From: Haliotis asinina | Taxonomy: Eukaryota > Mollusca > Gastropoda > Lepetellida > Haliotidae | NCBI RefSeq assembly: GCF_037392515.1 | Contig: NC_090280.1 | Coordinates: 17,052,001-17,116,000 of the forward strand | Direction: 5' to 3' | DNA length: 64,000 nucleotides | Part shown: positions 55,868-64,000 of the stretch, piece by piece | How the letters are laid out: each line of letters begins with the position of its first letter | How positions within the stretch are numbered: the first letter of the stretch is position 1 | Notes under the pieces: model-generated | What the model saw: the letters and a program-made list of their open reading frames with translations, nothing else | Database searches by the model: none | What the model was told of the DNA's origin: nothing | Translations under genes and position numbers: made by a program

Positions 55868-56654
55868 CTTAAATAGAATGTAGAATTCCGTAAGTCAATG
55901 ATCAGTCAGGGAGGTGTTTCAACATTTATTGTGAGGTCAAGTGTGTAATACATAAATACATATACATAAAAGATATTTAAACAATAATCGAATATACACA
56001 TTTTGAGGGGGAATTAGCGTCTCAAATGGTCGAGCTTAAATCTGTAACAGTTATAACATTTCCTTTTTCAACATAACATCAAATACTAATCACAATGGGA
56101 AAGTATATTCATACAAATCCTTTTAACACATATCTCAATTGTGCCTCAGCTGTCGTTATGTAAAACATATATAAATGATATTTGCTATTGAACCAAATAT
56201 TCACTTTAGTTCACTATTAGCATAATGATGATGCAAGGTACATCTAATGTGTCCATACATGAGTGCAACACAGGCACAACTAATCCATGACAGCACATCT
56301 ACTTCACTTACATGTTCAAATAACGACTGAGATATTATGCATGACGATGTTCATGCAAATACAATATTACATAGTCAGTAACGACTTTGACATTATGCAT
56401 GATGATATTCATGCAAAGACAATATTACATAGTCAGTAACGACTTTGACATTATGCATGACGATGTTCATGCAAAGACACTATATACATGATATTGCCAC
56501 TTTCTATTCATAAATAAGACATTTTAGTCATGGCATTAAATAATATAATATCAGAGTTATACAAGAAAGCTTACCTTAAATAGAATGTAGAATTCCGTAA
56601 GTCAATGATCAGTCAGGGAGATGTTTCAACATTTATTGTGAGGTCAAGTGTGTA
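55868..56654. repeat. Element bounded by 80-bp direct repeats
   Basis: 55868-55947 and 56575-56654 are the same 80 bp (TTAAATAGAATGTAGAATTC at the start) with one or two differences, enclosing 627 bp without coding. Could be a miniature terminal-repeat element or a simple segmental duplication. Confidence 0.7.
56335..56480. repeat. 58-bp tandem repeat, 2.5 units
   Basis: Unit TTATGCATGACGATGTTCAT and following bases starts at 56335, 56393 and 56451. Confidence 0.85.
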
Positions 56655-57805
56655 GACAAGAAATCACTGAACTCTTTTTATAGCCGAAACACCACTGATC
56701 AATGTTGGAATTCTTTTGTGATTGGCCTAAAAGGTGCAATCGGTGTTTTAATTACCATTTTGATTGGTTGACCAAGATCAGATATTTTTACTATTGGTCA
56801 CTGATTGAACAAGCCGAAATGAATTTTTGGAAGGGTAGTCACGTGACCGTGACAGGATTATTACACCGACTTAATTACGGTTTGTTTTACAACTTCCTAC
56901 AGCTGATGTCACCTGGCCGTGACAACAGTAGTTGGGGCTAATTAGCTTGGGGTTAATTAGACTGGATTTATTGCAGTTGTGGTCTGGATGTCTATACCAC
57001 GTGTCATTAAGACATTTACTGGTGCAATAAACAATAGCTTGAGTTTTAAGAGTGACATGTTCAATGGTATATGGCCTGTGTTAATTATTCTTGCCAGGTG
57101 CGTTACATCAGTTTGAACCATGACACGAAGGCTAATTAATGTGGCATTTCAAAATTGTAACTCTTCAAAATGAATGTGAACTCACAGAAAGATATAAGTG
57201 GCAAACATATAGAAAATACATACATACAAAAAAATATACAAATATGAAGAATACAAAGATAAATTGTGCACTGTCACAACAACAATGCGGGACACACTGA
57301 AAACTGAAAACGGTGATTAACTATCTATTGATAAAATGATAACGGCTGGATACTAACACCATGGAGTCTGTAAGTACTGTATTGCGTCAGCTTGATATAT
57401 CAACACAGGCAACTGTTTATTTCCCTTGATTGTGACAGACTGAAAATAACACTAAAGCGTGACTTGGGGTTATAGATAAAAAAACAGACAAAACAGTCGA
57501 GTGTACATTCAAGAATGTATAGGTCCATTAAGAGGTGATTATTATTAAAATCAAATATAGAAAATTAGTAAAACATTTACAGTTTTTATACATACAAACA
57601 CAATACTGTTTTCGATTATACGTGTTGTATGTGTTTAACACCCGTGTACATATGCATTGATCATGAACATTGATCTATTAATACACACGATGAACAGAAA
57701 GGCAACGAATGCGAAAGTGAAATATTTACCGAAATCTCAAACTTACATGCCATTAAGTTAAATATCGCTCATATCCAGGGACATATTGAACACTCTCTGT
57801 TCAAG
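56655..57805. other. Spacer and presumed promoter of iGluR gene C
   Basis: No gene. 57390-57805 resembles the upstream region of gene B (28740-29151). Confidence 0.5.
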
Positions 57806-57893
57806 ATGGATGACAGGGAATCATGTGCCATGATGAGACAGCTTATTCTCACAATCGTTGTAACTTTCATGCCTGAAGACACAATTGCTCATG
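57806..57893 (+). CDS. iGluR gene C exon 1, signal peptide
   Basis: ATG 57806, core QLILTIVVTFM, donor GTAAGT. Confidence 0.7.
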
Positions 57894-60800
57894 GTAAGTT
57901 TATTCTTTTTAAAACTGCCTACATTTAAGTCAAATTTGTAATTTAGGTCAAGATGGCGTCTACTTTTATATAATCTGACACCATCAGGTGACTAAACCTA
58001 CCGTTTGGGGACCTTTGCTATAAGACGCTATAAGACAACATATAAGTGCGGTCCGCCTTTGAAGTGCTTGTACACAGAATCCATTGTATATTTCTCCCCT
58101 CCAACATACCCTCACGAGTTACCTCGTACATGGTCTGGGATCCTTTACACGTTACTTGACTATTTAAGTGTGTCCGTTGGCCTTGTAGATGAATATGGTC
58201 CTCCTCCAGACCCTCGCTCTTTGACTGGGCGTTAAAATGTTTTAAAGTCATTTGAAGAGCCTGTCTAGATTGCATCAGTAGGGCCTCTGTGTTATGACGG
58301 TGATGTTATATTTTCACTATAGTGATGAAACCGGATTGTACTTCCATATGCTTTTAATTGTTATCTTCCATTTCATGTGTAGGACGTAAGAGTAGATCAG
58401 TATCTCATTGCCATTGCCTAAAAACAATCGGCTTATCAGGGAATATAATTGTCACTCACAGGAGGTAATACGAGTACTTGAATAACCGACATTATATACT
58501 CAATTTGATAACTGGGCTCTGTACGTTCATGAACCTGTGGCGAGTACAGGTGTTAGTGGTCACTGCTCATGTGGGCAGTTAGAGAAAAATGTGTTACCAA
58601 GATGCAAAGGCAATGGCACAGATTGTGGCAGACTGACACTGTCAATCTGGGTATGGAACGAATCGAACCTCAGACACTTCACAACTGTTGCTAAAACACC
58701 GACTTTCAAATTAGAGGGTCTAAATGGTCAATAAAAACTAGACTGTATAGAGTATGTTGTCATAATAGCAGAACATATGCTATACATATACCTCAAAATA
58801 TTAACAAAATATTCATCAAACATTAACTGTTGAATTTTCTCCTTGTCTCAGGTCTTTCAACAGTTACTCCAGAGAGCGGTGAACCCTTTCACCATGTACT
58901 CCAAAGACTTCAGTGGGAAAGAGTTGCTATTTTGCTTCATGGAAAGAACGGTAATTGCGTAACCTTGTAAACAACCGGGGTTCCTCTTAACTGTTTATCT
59001 GGACACACTTGACTAATCCAGTCAGAGTACACTTCCATTAAAAAAAGTATTATTTGTCTGTTTCCAGATACGCGGACGACAGAAAATCCATATAACATAA
59101 ACTCAAAGCGAGCACAGTGTCATTAAAAAAAGAATAAAATAATTATAACATGAGTCGCACAAATCAACAAATGTACCCGCAACAGTGATATACAGTGTAC
59201 GTTTTGGTTATTTGCAGAAGACTGTCCAGTACCTGCTCTTGCACAGTCATTCACCAACAGTCCCCAGATTCTTGTGTTTGACCTCAGTGTCGTGGACACA
59301 AATAAAACTTTACAGACAATCCACGAGTCTCTCTTCCCTGACATACACGTGGTTGCTTCTATGAGTCAAGACCATGTGACCGAGCTGATGAAGACGGTTA
59401 GTATTTACCTTTCTGTTGAAGAACAAAACTTATCATTTCAGTCTTGCCTCGTGTACAATAGATGCTGCCTGCATCAAACAAGAGGTGCCTGTCGGTGGCG
59501 TTGGAACAAAATTGGACGTATTGCCGCCGGGTCGGATGTTGTGCTCCCTCGGTCGGTTCCGTACAGCCCGGGAACTGATTGGACGTAAGCAAGGAATACT
59601 CCAAACAGTCAAACAGTGAAACTGGCCATCTGGAACCGATTCCTTTAAAGTGTCAGCCGGATGTGAATGGTTTGCTGACGTGACGTCACGAGTGGACGGC
59701 TGATAAATGTCTCGTGGTCCCGTCATGTTATAAACGTCTCACGCTCTTCGATGGACACCAAAATGCTACCTGCAAGACCTACTTGTCAATGATGTTTGAC
59801 CAAAACGGGCGTATTGCAGGCCGGATGCTGTGTTCCCTCAATCGCTCAATAGCTTCTTCAGGCGTGACGTCACTCGTGGATCTCTCCCATCATGTTGAAA
59901 AGAGAGATGATATGAGATTATTTTTCAATGGACACCAAAATCTCAGGCCACTTCATTTTGGGCCAATCTCCAACATACCCACGACGCGGACATTGACATT
60001 GACATTGGCGTATTTTCCGAAAAATTCAGAGGCCGGAGAATAATCAACCGTTCTCCAGTCAGGTGTCAAAAAGCATGCCAAAGTGATTAAATTCATTGTG
60101 CGCAAAGTTCATATGTTGTTACATGGCATCAAATTTCAAAATGCTTTGCTATATGTTTATTATTTAACTAGTTTTGAATTTTAGTTTCTGCAATTTTTTT
60201 GTTGTGCACAATTGCATATTTATATGCACTTCATTCATGCAAACCCACATTGCCATATATCATATCATTGAAACCAAAACACCTGACTCTATCTTGCAGG
60301 TTGATTCTTTTGATGCAAAGACAAAGGGAATGACAGATTTCCGACATCATTCAAAGTGGCTGCTTCTCCATCAAGGAACAGATGTCCCGGAACTGCAGGC
60401 CCTGTACTTGGAAAATGTGGTTCTACTTTGTCATCATAAGGTGTGTATCTAAACAGGAAGTTGTGATTAGGTCTGAGATGATTTTCAGTAGATGGTTCTG
60501 TTTCCCTTGGGCGACAGTGTATGTCCTCTCGCTTTAGCAACGATATAAATTAGTTGCCATCGTGACAACACTGAAATATGTGTACAACAATTACAACAGA
60601 TATGTGTCATCCTGTTGTATGAATTGTACAACGTCACAGCTCGGGGATGTCATATATCCAGCTGATTACGATGGAACGTAGTGGTGGGATAATCAGTTTA
60701 CAAACATAACCTTCCATTTACAGTCACGATTCTCTTATATACTGGGCACATAAAGAAACTGTGCATACAAAATCTAAATTATCAAATCTGTGTAGACATA

Positions 60801-63800
60801 TAAGGATTTAAACTCAGAGATTAGTGACATGTATCCAACATGCCTGCACGTGCCATGTGCCGTGACGTCAGTGGTTTCGTCCTTGAGACGTGCCATTGCA
60901 CGTGCACTCATGGAAAGAGAAGCAGAGCAAATGAATGCCACACAATACTGTCACTTTGGAAAGCTCAACCCCTGTTCTTGCGACCGTTCAAAGACTTAAA
61001 CATAAACGTGACATCCCACAAGCCTTCCTTGCACTATGCGTCCTCGATGCACTGCTGTTTCCAATGTCCATGGTGGAAAACGTTATTGGGCTTGTGACAT
61101 GGTCTTTAGACCTGTGTCCAGATAATGGATTCGTGACGTCACTGCAATTGAAATTCTCCCGATCTGTTATGGTCTCATGATCCCTCCATTAAAGTTTATA
61201 TGTACCTTTGACATTGTTATCGTACTTATCAATTGGGATAATATTTTGACAATGCACAATTTCTTTATGTGGCTAGTATGTATTGCCCATAATGGGTAGG
61301 TGTTGTACCGGTAGGATTTCGTCGGATTGTCATTACAGCTGCGGGTTTGTGGGATAGACTTTGCCTTGAAGGAAACACTTGACATTTCAGTTTTTCGGAA
61401 ACTCGTGTAAAATCATGTCTTGCCACTTGTTTTGTATAAATCGTATGACACACGTACTCATGTAATAACCTCTATATATTGTTATAACTGCATGTGTTTT
61501 CTGTAGTAGCTTAAATGTTGGTGGGTGTAGCATACACAGCAAAACGCTATCTGCGATCACAGATGACATGACATGTTCATTCAAACATTGAAAAGAAGTG
61601 TTCGATACCTCACTGAGTGGCAAAGAATCTAACGACTGCGTATGCAGTCAGCCTTGACTTCTCAAGGATCACGGGTCATTCTGGATAAAAAAAGTTATAA
61701 TTATATCACAGAAATGTCCCACAATAGGATAAACTGTCGTGATCTGAGCCTCTGGTAATGATCTAAGTGACTGCCAACATGTCATGTGTGACAGCCACCT
61801 TTAATGCTGAACAGACTACAGGGGGGAAAAGCTGACCAGACAAACTGAGGCACAAGGACAAAAGAAGCTTTTGCAGAGTGTAAGCGCATAGATCAGAATC
61901 TAGCCTGACCAAGTGGTGTGTCTGTTGTTGATTAAGTAATTCCATGAGTTTGTTATATTTTATCTCTAAACTTAAACTGATACCTAAAAAGTATACAATA
62001 ACTCTTTACAAATATTTAAAACTGAAGATCTGCAAAGGTCCGGGGTAGAACAGGCCTTCAGCAAACGCTTGTTTGTCGTAAGAAGCGACTAACGTTATCG
62101 GGTGGTCAGGCTCCTTGACTTGGTTGACATATGTCATTGGTTCCCAACTGCGCAGATCGATGCTCACACTGTTGTTCACTGGCTTGTCTGGTCGAGACTC
62201 GATCATTTACAAACCACTACCATTTAGCTGAATATTGCTGAGTGCGGTGTAAAACTAAACTCGCTAACTCTCTCATTTAAAATTGAAACATAAGCTATCA
62301 AACGAATAACACCTAAAACATCACTTGGCCACATTTGTCACAAACCAAAAGTAGACCTTGTGGATAATCAGCACATATTGACACAAATGAAACCCAAACC
62401 TTTTAGGCTACATACATTTATTATGATACAGCCTCCTTTTGGATTGTTTTTAAAGGGGAGGAACTCTTCACAAGAGAATGATAACAATCAATGTAACAAT
62501 AACTATGCAAAAGCTTTCACATAGCAAGGCTAACAATTATAATGAGTCCACACAAAGTTCCATAAACACAGGAAAAGTGTTCACAAAGTCACTGGGTTTC
62601 CATAAGCACAAGGACAGAAACTGGTCCATAAACACAGAAACAGTTCACAGGCGTGTAAATGCATAAATGACAAATCTTGAGTTATAAAATCAGATGTAGG
62701 AGCAATTCCCCTCAAGCCTGAAATAAATAACAAAATACCTACTTGCTAGTCATGTGATAACCCAACAATATGTCATATCAATACATCTAAGATAATAAAC
62801 GTCTGAAAATAATGTCCATGACGCAACTCAAAACATGTACAAGATACAGCATTGCAACAAAACAGTTATTCTTATACCTTCACCATCAATTGATAAATTA
62901 CTCATTTAACTTCCTTTAAAGAAACAAAAGCATACTCACAAAAAGGCCTTCTCCTAAGAATTCCCCTTGACAGTGAAATTCAACTGTGATTGACTTAAAG
63001 TATTCTGACCTTAAATAGCAGTTGGAAAGCTAAATGCATGCTTTCCACAGGGGTGAAAATATGTGTTTGGGAGATATGTTCCCACCATAAGGATGATAAC
63101 TGCCCCTACCAAAATACATCCCAAATAACTTTTGTAAAAGGGCATGAAATGTGACAACATTCCACTATCTCGTTTCCTAGTGTTGGATACAGAACGCTTT
63201 CACCTTAAGACGTCATTCTACTGAAACCGACCTGGTACCAGTAGCGGACTGTACTTCAAGAACCACCATGAAATGCTATTTTCCTAATGTTGCCTATGGT
63301 TACAACAAGCGACATCTGCTGGTGACCGTTCTTGATGAGGTAACAGTGTTTATTCATGACCAAAATAAATGTTATGTTTTATTCTACAGAGACGCATTGA
63401 CGAACAGGCATTACTTCTAATGACTCACTTTTGACACTGTTCACCATGTATCAGAATACGCTTTTAATTAGAGAAAATGTTTTCTATTTTGATGTTCTTT
63501 CAGACGGAATGTTTTCACTGAGAAACTCGTGTGAAAGAGTCTTTGTTTGCTTCAGACTTAATGTACAAGCATGCTGCATGTTCTGTTTCGGTTACAGTCA
63601 ACGATGTACATTGTGAAGTCAGTCAACAATGGAACGACACGGTATACGGGATATGCTATAGATATCTTGGACACTATCGCCGATCTTCTGAATTTCACGT
63701 GAGGATCTGTCAGGTCTATTACATTCTGTTAATAGATTTAATTCATAGTGCACCCTCTTGGAATAAGGGTGAGTCTATTTCGCTTGTCCCAATGTAGTGT

Positions 63801-63918
63801 AGTCCCTGTATAAAACAGTTCTGTTGACAGTTACAGTATCACTGAACCCAAGGATCAGTCGTGGGGACTTCCTGTCAACAACACCTATGATGGAATTGTG
63901 GGGCAGCTAAACAGAACG
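57806..63918 (+). CDS. Ionotropic glutamate receptor gene C, 5' part, runs off the window
   Basis: Seven exons join in frame: 57806-57893, 58852-58950, 59218-59396, 60300-60440, 63181-63339, 63598-63698, 63831-63918. They encode a signal peptide, a short N-terminal domain of about 170 residues, and most of S1 of the ligand-binding domain. No stop or frameshift, unlike gene B. The channel-forming exons lie beyond 64000. Ligand cannot be told: the later S1 Arg exon is not in the window. The short N-terminal domain fits divergent, possibly chemosensory-type (IR-like) receptors as well as classical iGluRs. Confidence 0.8.
58852..58950 (+). CDS. iGluR gene C exon 2
   Basis: LSTVTPESGEPFHHVLQRLQ then WERVAILLHGK; acceptor GTCTCAG. 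Confidence 0.75.
59218..59396 (+). CDS. iGluR gene C exon 3
   Basis: PALAQSFTNSPQILVFDLSV; donor GTTAGT. Confidence 0.75.
59397..60299. other. Gene C intron 3 with duplicated GC-rich segments
   Basis: TGACGTCAC-containing segments at about 59680 and 59865 and GGCGTATTGC-type segments at about 59510 and 59805 indicate an old local duplication of about 180-300 bp. No coding. Confidence 0.45.
60300..60440 (+). CDS. iGluR gene C exon 4 (missing from gene B)
   Basis: 141 bp, 47 codons: VDSFDAKTKGMTDFRHHSKW, LLLHQGTDVPELQALYLENV. The SKWLLL block is typical of the end of the N-terminal domain. No counterpart between 30297 and 30797. Confidence 0.7.
60441..63180. other. Gene C intron 4
   Basis: 2.7 kb intron; holds the SINE at 62027-62274. 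Nothing else recognisable. Confidence 0.5.
62027..62274 (+). mobile_element. SINE, moderately diverged
   Basis: Flanked by 13-bp duplications ATTTAAAACTGAA (62014-62026) and ATTTAAAATTGAA (62275-62287). Confidence 0.8.
63181..63339 (+). CDS. iGluR gene C exon 5 (S1 start)
   Basis: CWIQNAFTLRRHSTETDLVP ... CYFPNVAYGYNKRHLLVTVL; intact reference for the deletion in gene B. Confidence 0.8.
63598..63698 (+). CDS. iGluR gene C exon 6 (S1)
   Basis: YTGYAIDILDTIADLLNF; donor GTGAGG. Confidence 0.85.
63831..63918 (+). CDS. iGluR gene C exon 7 (S1)
   Basis: YSITEPKDQSWGLPVNNTYD; donor GTAATT. The intron after it runs to the window end. Confidence 0.85.
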
Positions 63919-64000
63919 GTAATTTGGACATTGACCATAAATACCTCGCGGACTGCTGTTTTCTAGTTTTCTGAGGACAGACTAAACAAATAAGGGGCCT

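Noticed and set aside
59416-60043. Short ORFs in iGluR gene C intron 3
   Set aside because: Overlapping on both strands in a locally duplicated GC-rich stretch; no conserved protein pattern.

Overview
The window looks like nuclear DNA of a marine gastropod, most likely an abalone (Haliotis). Genes are split into short exons with GT-AG introns, and the window is dense in mobile elements. It also carries many copies of a roughly 270-bp SINE ending in (ACTC)n, which I associate with Haliotis. The species call is inference; nothing here is bacterial, organellar or a free virus.

Layout: 1-2469 holds nested, 5'-truncated copies of an R2-superfamily (R4/Dong-like) LINE joined head-to-tail through ATT arrays. 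2640-11630 is a decayed Polinton/Maverick-type virus-like element: DNA polymerase B C-terminus, small proteins, packaging-type ATPase, capsid-like protein and integrase with chromodomain. It is broken by frameshifts, a SINE and a 2.4-kb terminal-inverted-repeat element. 12411-13621 carries the last two exons of an ionotropic glutamate receptor (iGluR) paralogue. 15735-21822 is a full-length, two-ORF, I-clade-like LINE with an exact 10-bp target duplication. 21994-22154 is a near-perfect 60-bp-arm hairpin. 22756-24684 is a three-exon, Crypton-derived (KIAA1958-like) tyrosine recombinase gene whose catalytic Tyr appears lost. 25187-28097 is a CACTA-like non-autonomous transposon.

29152-53917 is a second iGluR gene, damaged by two exon frameshifts and a missing exon. 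Between its pore exon and last exon lies the most striking feature: four almost identical 4354-bp units in tandem. Each carries the M3 exon, the S2 exon and a MULE-type (FLYWCH) transposase relic. The ancestral arrangement can be read: a MULE with a 9-bp target duplication (CGTGTAATG) sits in the last intron, and the segment from a Penelope relic to the transposase 3' end was then duplicated. 54755-55760 holds recombinase and Tc1-like relics. 57806-64000 is the 5' part of a third, apparently intact iGluR gene that runs off the window.

The host genes form a head-to-tail iGluR cluster on the plus strand plus one transposon-derived gene. Most of the rest is the work of at least eight classes of transposable element. 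The LINE at 15735-21822 and the SINEs share a related 3' end, suggesting that this LINE family mobilises the SINEs.
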